Origin: Pseudomonadota bacterium
GTDB taxonomy: Bacteria; Pseudomonadota; Alphaproteobacteria; Sphingomonadales; Sphingomonadaceae
Direction: 5' to 3'
NCBI GenBank assembly: GCA_023386135.1
Contig: JAEWKG010000206.1
Coordinates: forward strand, 1 to 6,707
Length of the DNA stretch: 6,707 nt
A program made the translations under genes and the position numbers. The first letter of the stretch is position 1. Each line of letters starts with the position of its first letter. Below the pieces are notes generated by a model. It made no database searches. It worked only from the letters and a program-made list of their open reading frames with translations, and had not been told where the DNA came from. Of this stretch, positions 1-6,214 are shown in pieces.

Positions 1-5
1 TCGCT

Positions 6-20
6 GTTCGGCCCTTGTTC
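6..20 (+). promoter_or_regulatory. Putative LexA (SOS) box, GTTC-N7-GTTC
   Basis: Bases 6-9 and 17-20 are both GTTC, separated by seven bases. The match extends to a 7-base direct repeat, TGTTCGG at 5-11 and 16-22, one helical turn apart. GTTC-N7-GTTC is the established LexA operator of many alphaproteobacteria. The box lies 62 bases before the ATG of the UDG-like gene and is outside any gene I can see. I found no convincing -10 element near it. The window edge also hides whatever lies to the left, so the box could instead serve a divergent gene outside the window. The GC-rich spacer (GGCCCTT) is less typical than the AT-rich spacers of well-studied boxes. Confidence 0.55.
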
Positions 21-57
21 GGTCGGTCAATGAAGCGCTTGATTGCACTCGCGGGGC

Positions 58-69
58 AGGTCAAGACCT
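58..69. repeat. Short inverted repeat before the UDG-like gene
   Basis: AGGTC at 58-62 and GACCT at 65-69 form a perfect 5-base inverted repeat around AA, 13 bases before the ATG at 83. It occupies the place where a ribosome binding site would normally sit, and no clear Shine-Dalgarno sequence is visible there. It could be a small operator half-site pair or a weak hairpin, but arms this short can arise by chance. Confidence 0.2.
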
Positions 70-82
70 CGCGCACCCGAGC

Positions 83-853
83 ATGCCCAGCCCAGCGCCC
101 TCCCCGCTTGCCAGCGACATCGCCGCCGCGCTCGACTGGTGGCGTGAGGCCGGCGTGGACGCGACCTTCACCGATGTCCCGCGCAAGTGGCTGAAGGATG
201 CGGAAGCGGCCCCGGCGCCTGAGGCGAAGTCGGCGACCAAGGCTGACGCGCCACCCCCTCCCCCCAAGGCAACGCTCGGCGGCAATACCGCGCTCTGGCC
301 GCAGGACCTCACCGCATTTCAGCAGTGGTGGCTAACCGAGCCCTCGCTCGACGAAGGCGGGCTCGCTCCGCGAGTGGCGCCGCACGGCAAGGCGGGCGCG
401 GAGCTGATGGTCCTCGTCGCCATGCCCGAGGAGAGCGACCGCGACACGCTGCTGTCAGGCCGCTGCGGCACCCTGCTCGACAGCTTCCTCGCGGCTGCAG
501 GCATGCCGTCAGACAGGGTCTATATCGCCGCCGTGCTGCCGCGCCACATGCCGCTCGCCGATTGGCGGACGCTTGCGGAGGAGGGAATCGGCGCGATCCT
601 TGCCCATCACGTCGCGCTGGCGCGGCCGAAGCGGCTGCTCGCCTTCGGACGCAACATCCCGCCGCTTTGCGGGCACGACCCGGCGCAAGGCGCTCAAAAC
701 TTACGTTCCTTTAACCATGAAGGCGGCAGGGTGCCTGCGCTGTACGAGGTGGGTCTCGACCGGCTGCTGGAGAAACCAGGGCTCAGGTCGCGGTTTTGGC
801 AGCGCTGGCTGGATTGGACGGACGGGCAGACATGGGACGACGGGCACGGGTAG
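83..853 (+). CDS. Uracil-DNA glycosylase superfamily-like protein, degenerate active site
   Basis: A 256-residue protein resembling family 4/5 uracil-DNA glycosylases in its core. Residues 108-140 (LMVLVAMPEESD..., then G126-R-C-G-T-L-L-D) sit where those enzymes have GExPGxxED...G.PFVG..G.LL. DRVYIAAVLPRHMP (144-157) matches the 'vyiaNvvkcrPP' strand, and RLLAFGRNIPPL (184-195) matches 'ivaLG..a...ll'. The N-terminus carries ALDWWREAGVD, then an Ala/Pro-rich linker (about 43-62). Odd points: the catalytic-site His-Pro motif is missing (VPALYEVGLDRLLEKP at 217-232 stands in its place), and only two cysteines exist (C128, C196), so the four-cysteine iron-sulphur site of family 4 is absent. The fold is likely kept, but uracil excision is doubtful. 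ATG 83 is the first possible start, because no ATG, GTG or TTG occurs in frame back to the window edge. The 3' end overlaps the transglycosylase gene by 22 bases. Confidence 0.75.
   Translation: MPSPAPSPLASDIAAALDWWREAGVDATFTDVPRKWLKDAEAAPAPEAKSATKADAPPPPPKATLGGNTALWPQDLTAFQQWWLTEPSLDEGGLAPRVAPHGKAGAELMVLVAMPEESDRDTLLSGRCGTLLDSFLAAAGMPSDRVYIAAVLPRHMPLADWRTLAEEGIGAILAHHVALARPKRLLAFGRNIPPLCGHDPAQGAQNLRSFNHEGGRVPALYEVGLDRLLEKPGLRSRFWQRWLDWTDGQTWDDGHG
711..718 (+). promoter_or_regulatory. Candidate CtrA-type site (TTAACCAT) in an AT-rich island
   Basis: Bases 695-719 form a local AT-rich patch inside a very GC-rich gene and contain TTAACCAT, a half-motif associated with the alphaproteobacterial cell-cycle regulator CtrA. 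A partial second half (TTAC, 701-704) lies six bases upstream, not the canonical seven. The patch forces a rare TTA leucine codon (701-703) on the UDG-like gene. It lies about 115 bases before the ATG of the lytic transglycosylase, so it could be part of an internal promoter for that gene. This is motif reading only, and no clear -35/-10 pair was found. Confidence 0.3.
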
Positions 854-2595
854 CATTGCTGGCAGCGAGCGCCGCCCTGTGCGCCTGCTCCTCGCCCGCC
901 TTCGCCAATTCCAGTGCCGCCGAATATTTCCGCACCCGCGCCACCTCGCCCAATGTTCCCGACCTGCTGAGCAAAGCGGAGCGCGACTGGTACAAGTCGT
1001 TGTTCGCCGCGATCGACCTGCACGACTGGACCCGGGTAGACGCGATGTTCGCGGAAAAGCCCGAAGGCCCGCTGCACCAGATCGCCAAGGCCGAATATTA
1101 CCTCGATGCGCAGAGCCCGAAGGTGGAGCTGCCGGCGATTCAGACCTGGCTGGCCAAGGGCACCGACCTGCCGCAGGCGCAGCAGATCGCCGCGCTCGGC
1201 CTCAAGCGCGGGCTCACTGAAACGCCGGTTATGCCGGTTGCCCAGCAGCTGGTTGCCCAGCCCTACGCGCCCAACCGCATCTTGCCACGCTCCGTCAACG
1301 ACGGGACGATGCCGGCGGAAATCTCCGCCGCGATCCTTGAGCGGATCAAGGCCGACGATCCCGGCGGCGCGCGCATCCTGCTCGACGGAGTGGACGCGAG
1401 CCTGTCCAGCGAATCGCGCGCTGAGTGGCGCCAGCGCGTCGCGTGGAGCTTCTACATCGAGAACCAGGACGCCGCGGCGCTGGCGATGGCCAACACCGTG
1501 CGCGATGGCGGCAGCGGCGCATGGGTCGGCGAAGGCGACTGGGCAGCAGGCCTCGCGGCGTGGCGCCTCAATGACTGCTCGGGCGCGGCGGACGCGTTCG
1601 GCCGCGCGACCCGTTCGGCGCAGAACCTCGAGCTGACCGCAGCAGCCTATTACTGGTCGAGCCGCGCGCTGGTGCGATGCCGCCAGCCGGAAAAGGCCGC
1701 CGAGCAGCTGCGTGGCGCGGCGCGACTCGACGAGACGCTCTACGGAATGCTCGCGCGCGAGCAGCTTGGGCAGGACCTGCCCGGCGGCAAGCGCACGGCG
1801 GACTTCGATCTTGCCGACTGGCAGCGCCTGCGCGACGAACCCAATGTGCGCACCGCGGTCGCGCTGGCCGAGATCGGCCGCGATTCGCTGGCCGACGAAG
1901 TGCTGCGCTACGAGGCGAAGATCGGCCCGGCGAAGGAATACGACGCGCTGAGCCGCTTGGCGCGCGAGCTCGGCCTACCCTCCACCCAGCTATGGATGGC
2001 GCAGAACGCACCGATCGGCGCCAAGGCGGAAACCGCGCTGCGCTATCCCGCTCCACGCTGGCAGCCATCCAACGGGTGGAAGGTCGATCCCGCGCTCGCT
2101 TTCGCCCACACGCTGCAGGAATCGCGCTTCCAGGTGAACGCGGTGAGCCCGGCGCAGGCCAAGGGCCTGATGCAGATCACCCCTATCACCGTCCGCCAGC
2201 ACGCCCCGCGGCTCAACATGAGCGCGAGCTACGTGAACCTTGCCGACCCCGCGACCAACCTCGCGTTCGGGCAGGAGAACCTCGAGATGCTGCGCGACAG
2301 CAGCGCTACCGGCGGCCTGCTCCCCAAGATCATGGCCGCCTACAACGCCGGCCTGTCGCCGGTGACGCGGTGGAACAGCGAAGTGCGCGACCAGGGCGAT
2401 CCGCTGCTCTACATGGAGAGCATCCCGTATTGGGAAACGCGCGGCTACGTCGCGATCGTGATGCGCAACTACTGGATGTACGAGCGGCAGGCGGGCGGCG
2501 CGTCCGATAGCCGCAAGGCGCTGGCACAAGGGATGTGGCCCACTTTCCCCGAGCTCGCCGGCGGCGGCGCGGTGCGCCTCACCGCGGCGCGCTGA
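832..2595 (+). CDS. slt: Soluble lytic murein transglycosylase, Slt70-type (GH23)
   Basis: A periplasmic enzyme of 587 residues that cleaves the MurNAc-GlcNAc bond of peptidoglycan, leaving 1,6-anhydro-MurNAc ends. Residues 1-25 are a Sec signal peptide: Arg-rich start, hydrophobic core, cleavage probably after AFA (23-25). Residues 26 to about 400 are Ala-rich helical, matching the superhelical ring of Slt70. The C-terminal SLT domain is clear: catalytic Glu430 in LQESRF, GLMQITP (445-451) and AYNAG (503-507). Length is slightly below E. coli Slt70. I chose ATG 832 over an in-frame TTG at 796 because it puts the signal peptide at the N-terminus and has a purine-rich GGACGGACGGG upstream. The start overlaps the UDG-like gene by 22 bases, and the stop shares an A with the moaB start (TGATG), so translation is probably coupled. 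L-C-A-C at 16-19 is a weak lipobox-like alternative. Confidence 0.94.
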   Translation: MGRRARVALLAASAALCACSSPAFANSSAAEYFRTRATSPNVPDLLSKAERDWYKSLFAAIDLHDWTRVDAMFAEKPEGPLHQIAKAEYYLDAQSPKVELPAIQTWLAKGTDLPQAQQIAALGLKRGLTETPVMPVAQQLVAQPYAPNRILPRSVNDGTMPAEISAAILERIKADDPGGARILLDGVDASLSSESRAEWRQRVAWSFYIENQDAAALAMANTVRDGGSGAWVGEGDWAAGLAAWRLNDCSGAADAFGRATRSAQNLELTAAAYYWSSRALVRCRQPEKAAEQLRGAARLDETLYGMLAREQLGQDLPGGKRTADFDLADWQRLRDEPNVRTAVALAEIGRDSLADEVLRYEAKIGPAKEYDALSRLARELGLPSTQLWMAQNAPIGAKAETALRYPAPRWQPSNGWKVDPALAFAHTLQESRFQVNAVSPAQAKGLMQITPITVRQHAPRLNMSASYVNLADPATNLAFGQENLEMLRDSSATGGLLPKIMAAYNAGLSPVTRWNSEVRDQGDPLLYMESIPYWETRGYVAIVMRNYWMYERQAGGASDSRKALAQGMWPTFPELAGGGAVRLTAAR

Positions 2596-3122
2596 TGGCC
2601 ATCGACCCGGCGCGCGAGTTTCGCGCCGTCAACATCGCCGTTCTCACCGTATCCGACACCCGCATGCCCGAAACCGACACCAGCGGCGATATTCTGGCTG
2701 AGCGGGTCACGACCGTCGGCCACAAGCTGGTCGCCCGCGCGATCGAGCGAGACGACGCGAACCTCTTGGCCGACCGGCTCAACACCTGGATCGACGACCC
2801 CGAGATCGACGTGATCGTCACCACTGGCGGCACCGGCCTGACCGGACGCGACGTTACGCCCGAGGCGTTCGACCGGGTGAAGGACAAGGACATTCCCGGC
2901 TTCGGCGAGTTGTTCCGCATGCTCAGCTACAAGTCGATCGGCACCAGCACGGTGCAAAGCCGTGCTTGCGCCGTGGTGGCGCGCGGCACTTACCTGTTTG
3001 CGCTGCCGGGCTCGAACGGCGCGGTGAAGGACGGGTGGGACGGCATCCTCGCCGAGCAGCTCGACAGCCGCAATCGGCCCTGCAACTTCGTCGATCTGCT
3101 GCCGCGATTGCGTGAGCGTTGA
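2595..3122 (+). CDS. moaB: Molybdenum cofactor biosynthesis protein MoaB
   Basis: A cytoplasmic molybdopterin-binding protein of 175 residues, the usual MoaB/Mog size. It starts with the family signature VNIAVLTVSDTR (residues 12-23) and DTSG, and has the TGGTG binding loop (77-81) followed by LTGRDVTPEA. The second loop is LPGSNGAV (137-144). Family members bind molybdopterin, and some adenylate it before metal insertion. In E. coli MoaB is dispensable beside MogA, so the exact role here is uncertain. ATG 2595 overlaps the transglycosylase stop by one base. An in-frame GTG at 2535 would add 20 Arg-rich residues unlike the family and was rejected. The stop overlaps the next gene's TTG start by four bases (TTGA). 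No other molybdenum gene is visible nearby. Confidence 0.95.
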   Translation: MAIDPAREFRAVNIAVLTVSDTRMPETDTSGDILAERVTTVGHKLVARAIERDDANLLADRLNTWIDDPEIDVIVTTGGTGLTGRDVTPEAFDRVKDKDIPGFGELFRMLSYKSIGTSTVQSRACAVVARGTYLFALPGSNGAVKDGWDGILAEQLDSRNRPCNFVDLLPRLRER

Positions 3123-4585
3123 GCGCCGCGGCGACGCCCGACGCCAGTCGATTTGCGCAAGCGATTGCGCTCTACCAGGATGGGCGCCTCGAGCAGGCAC
3201 GCGATGCCCTGCGCGCGCTCCTTGACGACACCCCCCGGTTGGCTCTCGCGTGGAACGCTCTTGGACACGTCGAGCGCGACTGTGGAGACTCGGGTGCGGC
3301 TGCGGCGGCGTTCGATCGAGCGCTGGCAATCGACCAGGACGACGACATCGCCTTGCGTGGTCGAGCGCGAATTGCTCTCGAGCGCGATGAGGAAAATGCA
3401 CTCGCGCGATACGCCGCCCTGCAACGCGCGCACCCAGACGACTTGCACCTCCTGTTGGAGGCGACGGAAGCCGGCTTGTCGGCGCATGTCCCCAACGCGC
3501 TCGCGCCGTTACGGACGCAGGTCGAGGCCCACCCCGAATGGATCGAGGGTCCGATCGAGCTGGCTCGCCTTGCCTGGGAGCACGAAGGCGAAAACGGATT
3601 CGACTCGCACCTAAGTCGATCGGCCCAATCGGGGCGTCTCGACGGGCTGCAATGGCGCGCCTGGATCGAACTCCTAGCCGATTGCGGCGACTATTCGCGG
3701 GCCGCGGACGTAACCCGCCAAGCACAAGCTTTGCTCGGTGGCCCGGATCTCGCGCTGATGGAAGCAGTCTGCGCCGGCAAGGCCGGTGATCTGCAACGCG
3801 CTGAGGCGTGCCTTGCCGCCTTGCCAGCGGCCTTCCCGGGTCGGACGGTGCATGACGCGGTGCATGCCATCCGCGTCGGCGAGCTCGAACGCGCGAGGTC
3901 GCTATTGGACGCCCTGCTGGTGCAGAATCCCACGGACGTTTCGGCGTGGGGTTTGGCGGAACTCGTCTACCGCGCGCTCGGCGATCCCCGATCGGACTGG
4001 CTATCTGGTCGCGACGGGTTCGTGGAGACCATTCGCCTGCCGCTGAGCGAGAGCGAGCTGGCTGGCGTTGCACGGGTGCTCAGGGATTCTATCGCGCGCG
4101 GACGCCTGGTAGCCGGCCAGAGCGTGCGCGGTGGGAGGCAAACGCGCTGGCGGCCGCTCGACCGGCCCGATCCCGAACTTGCACCCTTGCGCTGCGCTCT
4201 GACCGGCGCGATCGAGAACTATCAGGCGCGGCTGCCGGCAGCAGACGCCGCACATCCGTTGCTTCGCCACCGTGACCTCCGCTGGAGAGTCACCGGCAAC
4301 TGGGCAGTCAGGCTTACCGGCGGCGGACGGCATGTCAGCCACATCCACTCCCTGGGGATCGTCAGCAGCGCCTGCTACATCGTCGTGCCCCCGGCTGGCA
4401 CCAGCGGCGGGGTTCTGGAGCTGGGACGTCCACCGAGCGATCTCCGGTTGAACCTCCCGCCCATCCGCACCGTGAAGCCGGTCCCTGGCGAGCTGACCTT
4501 GTTTCCCAGCTACCTGCACCACGGAACCACCTCGTTCGAGAACGGAGAGCGGATCACCTTCGCCTTCGACGTATTGCCAGCCTAG
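3119..4585 (+). CDS. TPR protein with C-terminal 2OG-Fe(II) oxygenase-like domain
   Basis: A protein of 488 residues in two parts. Residues 8 to about 290 are helical TPR-like repeats, best seen at 11-115 (ALYQDGRLEQARDALRALL, then WNALGHVERDCGD...AAFDRALAID). Residues about 380-487 resemble the putative 2OG-Fe(II) oxygenase family PF13759: HVSHIHS (405-411) supplies the first metal-binding histidine(s), GELTLFPSYLHHG (457-469) the distal histidine (H467 or H468), and R478 in GERITFAF probably binds 2-oxoglutarate. The fold would be a double-stranded beta helix that hydroxylates an unknown target, with the TPRs perhaps holding a protein partner. The start must be TTG 3119 or later, because an in-frame stop lies at 3113-3115. 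TTG overlaps the moaB stop (TTGA), which suggests coupling. Codons in the N-terminal half end in A or T much more often than in neighbouring genes. There is no signal peptide. Substrate and role are unknown. Confidence 0.85.
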   Translation: MSAAATPDASRFAQAIALYQDGRLEQARDALRALLDDTPRLALAWNALGHVERDCGDSGAAAAAFDRALAIDQDDDIALRGRARIALERDEENALARYAALQRAHPDDLHLLLEATEAGLSAHVPNALAPLRTQVEAHPEWIEGPIELARLAWEHEGENGFDSHLSRSAQSGRLDGLQWRAWIELLADCGDYSRAADVTRQAQALLGGPDLALMEAVCAGKAGDLQRAEACLAALPAAFPGRTVHDAVHAIRVGELERARSLLDALLVQNPTDVSAWGLAELVYRALGDPRSDWLSGRDGFVETIRLPLSESELAGVARVLRDSIARGRLVAGQSVRGGRQTRWRPLDRPDPELAPLRCALTGAIENYQARLPAADAAHPLLRHRDLRWRVTGNWAVRLTGGGRHVSHIHSLGIVSSACYIVVPPAGTSGGVLELGRPPSDLRLNLPPIRTVKPVPGELTLFPSYLHHGTTSFENGERITFAFDVLPA

Positions 4586-4594
4586 CGAGCGCCG

Positions 4595-4623
4595 TTGCCC
4601 CGGACATGTGTTCCGTGTATGTT
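4595..4623 (+). promoter_or_regulatory. Predicted promoter of the radical SAM gene (leaderless)
   Basis: TTGCCC (4595-4600) and TATGTT (4618-4623) each match four of six bases of the sigma-70-type -35 and -10 consensus and are exactly 17 bases apart. Seven bases after the -10 comes the A of ATG 4631, so the transcript would start at the start codon, as in leaderless mRNAs common in alphaproteobacteria. This fits the lack of any Shine-Dalgarno sequence before 4631. The -10 lies inside the second half of the GTTC-N7-GTTC box, so a bound repressor would block RNA polymerase. Confidence 0.5.
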
Positions 4624-4624
4624 C
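4610..4624 (+). promoter_or_regulatory. Putative LexA (SOS) box, GTTC-N7-GTTC
   Basis: GTTC at 4610-4613 and GTTC at 4621-4624 are separated by CGTGTAT. A T precedes each half, giving TGTTC-N6-TGTTC, the same extended form as the box at 6-20. This matches the known alphaproteobacterial LexA operator. The box sits in the 45-base gap between the oxygenase-like gene and the radical SAM gene, six bases before ATG 4631, and overlaps the predicted spacer and -10. Its place within the promoter is the strongest argument that it works. Confidence 0.65.
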
Positions 4625-4630
4625 TCCCGC

Positions 4631-5716
4631 ATGGAGCGGCGCCTCGAACCTCCGATAGCTGGCCGCGGCGCGCAAGGCGCAGCGGTGCCGACTCGGTTCG
4701 GGCTTGCCACGCGCGAGGCGGACCGCGACTGGCGCGACTACATGGAATTGTTGGACGGGCCGCCAGTGAAGCTGCGGACTACGGTCACCGAAGAGCATCC
4801 CAAGACGATTCTCAGCTTCAACACCTCACCCGACATCGGCTTCGACCGCTCGGTCAACGCCTTTCGCGGGTGCGAGCACGGCTGTATCTACTGCTTCGCG
4901 CGGCCGACGCATGCCTACCACGACCTCTCGCCGGGGCTCGACTTCGAGACCAGGCTGTTCGTGAAACCCGACGCGCCGCGCTTGCTGCGCGAGACCTTCG
5001 CCAAGCCGAAGTATCGGCCCAAGCCGCTGGCGATGGGGACCAACACCGATCCCTATCAGCCGATCGAGCGGACCTGGCGGATCACGCGGCAGGTGCTCGA
5101 AGCGTGCCTCGACGCGCGGCATCCTGTGACCATCACCACCAAGTCCGACCGGGTACTCGACGACCTCGACCTGCTCACCGAGATGGCCGAGCAGCGCCTG
5201 GTCGCGGTATGCGTTTCGGTGACCTCGCTCGATCCGGTGCTGTCGGGCAAGCTGGAGCCGCGCGCGGCGGCGCCCGCCAAACGCCTCGCAGCGCTCGGTA
5301 AGCTGGTGGATGCCGGCGTGCCGGTGCACTGCTCGGTCTCGCCGATCATCCCCGCGATCACCGACGGATTCATGGAGGAGATCGTCAGCCGCGCCGCAGC
5401 GCTCGGCGTGCGCTCCGCCGGGTGGATCCCGCTGCGCCTGCCGCACGAGGTTGCGCCGCTGTTCCGCGAATGGCTCTCGGTTCACTTTCCCGAGCGCGGC
5501 GACAAGGTGATGAGCATCGTCCAGTCGATCCGCGGCGGGAAGGACAACGATCCGGGCTTCTTCACCCGGATGAAGCCGAGCGGGGTGTGGGCTGACCTTC
5601 TTCGCGCCCGCTTCGCCCTCGCCTGCAAGCGCGCAGGCATGCGCAAGGAGCGCTTCGAACTCGACTGCACCAGGTTCCGCCCGCCGGCGATGGGCGGGCA
5701 GCTGCGGTTGCTCTAG
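4631..5716 (+). CDS. PA0069-family radical SAM protein (SplB-like, COG1533)
   Basis: A radical S-adenosylmethionine enzyme of 361 residues. C81-x3-C85-x2-C88 (GCEHGCIYCFARPTHAY) binds the 4Fe-4S cluster that cleaves SAM. Other family marks are GRGA near the N-terminus (about residues 11-14), NTSPDIGFDRSVNAFRGC before the cysteines, MGTNTDPYQPIER (135-147), TITTKSD, VSVTSLD and SPIIPAITD. The family is related to spore photoproduct lyase and is often labelled 'DNA repair photolyase', but its reaction is not established. The start is uncertain: TTG 4595, ATG 4619 and ATG 4631 are in frame. I chose 4631 because 4619 lies inside the LexA-like box, 4595 is the likely -35, and starting after 4631 (for example GTG 4685) would lose GRGA. 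The stop shares the CTAG palindrome with the convergent gene's stop. Probably transcribed on its own from the promoter at 4595-4623. Confidence 0.92.
   Translation: MERRLEPPIAGRGAQGAAVPTRFGLATREADRDWRDYMELLDGPPVKLRTTVTEEHPKTILSFNTSPDIGFDRSVNAFRGCEHGCIYCFARPTHAYHDLSPGLDFETRLFVKPDAPRLLRETFAKPKYRPKPLAMGTNTDPYQPIERTWRITRQVLEACLDARHPVTITTKSDRVLDDLDLLTEMAEQRLVAVCVSVTSLDPVLSGKLEPRAAAPAKRLAALGKLVDAGVPVHCSVSPIIPAITDGFMEEIVSRAAALGVRSAGWIPLRLPHEVAPLFREWLSVHFPERGDKVMSIVQSIRGGKDNDPGFFTRMKPSGVWADLLRARFALACKRAGMRKERFELDCTRFRPPAMGGQLRLL
5713..5716. other. Overlapping convergent stop codons in a CTAG palindrome
   Basis: The radical SAM gene ends in TAG at 5714-5716, and the minus-strand GNAT gene ends in TAG read from 5715-5713. 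Both stops are supplied by the single palindrome CTAG. There is therefore no intergenic DNA for a terminator between the convergent genes, and I saw no clear hairpin with a T-run within about 60 bases on either side, so transcripts may read through antisense. Confidence 0.9.
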
Positions 5717-6213
5717 GTGGTTAGGTCGCGCTGCATGTAGAGGGTGTCGAGCACGCGCCCGAATTTGCGCCCGACGTTGCGTATGCGGCCCGCTTCGACG
5801 AACCCGTCGCGGGCGTGGAGCGCGACGCTGGCGGGCTCGGCGCCGCCGATAACCGCGATCATCTGTTCGAAGCCGAACGTCCGGGCCTGTGCGATCAGTG
5901 CGTTAAGCAATACGCTCCCGAGGCCGCGCCCGGTCAGCTGGTGATCGATGTAGATGCTGTCCTCACACGTGCCCGCATAGGCAGGCCGGTCGCGGAACTG
6001 GCTGGCGTACGCGTAGCCCGCGACTTGACCATCGAAGTCGACGACCAGGAACGGCCAGCCGCGGCCGGTGATCGCCCCGATCTTGTCGCGCCAGAAGGCA
6101 GCGTCCGGCGGCTCGGTATCGAAGCTCGCCGTGCCCGTGAGCACATGATGCGCGTAGATCGCCGCGATCGCGTCCGCATCGCTCAGCGCGACCGGACGGA
6201 TCACCCGCGCCAT
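5713..6213 (-). CDS. GNAT N-acetyltransferase, phosphinothricin acetyltransferase type
   Basis: A cytoplasmic acetyl-CoA-dependent N-acetyltransferase of 166 residues, normal for the Pat/Bar/YwnH subgroup. The N-terminus IRPVALSDADAIAAIYAHHV (5-24) and TASFDTEPP (28-36) are characteristic. The substrate-side motif is CEDSIYID (83-90), and the acetyl-CoA pyrophosphate loop is Q92-L-T-G-R-G-L-G99. VALHARDGFVEAG (130-142) is motif B. Relatives acetylate phosphinothricin, methionine sulfoximine or similar amino acids; the true substrate here cannot be read from sequence. The ATG at 6213 lies one base after the TGA of the acyl-CoA dehydrogenase gene (TGA-G-ATG), so the two are almost certainly co-transcribed and translationally coupled. 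No separate promoter is visible. Confidence 0.93.
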   Translation of the reverse strand: MARVIRPVALSDADAIAAIYAHHVLTGTASFDTEPPDAAFWRDKIGAITGRGWPFLVVDFDGQVAGYAYASQFRDRPAYAGTCEDSIYIDHQLTGRGLGSVLLNALIAQARTFGFEQMIAVIGGAEPASVALHARDGFVEAGRIRNVGRKFGRVLDTLYMQRDLTT

Positions 6214-6214
6214 C

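Noticed and set aside
30..194. Small plus-strand frame beginning MKRLIALAG, before and within the UDG-like gene start
   Set aside because: After the first nine residues it becomes Pro/Arg/Ser-rich out-of-frame translation of the UDG-like gene; no clear ribosome binding site or hydrophobic leader of useful length.
877..888. Lipobox (L-C-A-C) making the transglycosylase a lipoprotein
   Set aside because: A Cys at the -2 position is atypical, and a clean AFA signal-peptidase I site follows six residues later. Kept only as an alternative.
1225..1262. Repeated GTTGCCCAGC units in slt as a repeat element
   Set aside because: Two short copies encoding VAQQLVAQ in a helical region; ordinary coding similarity.
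3113..3122. Frameshift fusing MoaB to the TPR/oxygenase protein
   Set aside because: MoaB reaches its normal length with both binding loops intact, and the TTGA overlap is an ordinary coupled start. Nothing suggests a broken single gene.
2469..4073. Open frame of 534 codons on the minus strand, antisense to slt, moaB and the oxygenase-like gene
   Set aside because: The translation is Arg/Ala/Pro-rich without any domain, and it opposes clear, overlapping plus-strand genes. Long antisense frames are expected in GC-rich coding DNA.
4601..4615. Hairpin CGGA...TCCG after the oxygenase-like gene as a terminator
   Set aside because: The stem has only four pairs and no T-run follows. The same bases are better explained by the LexA-type box and promoter.
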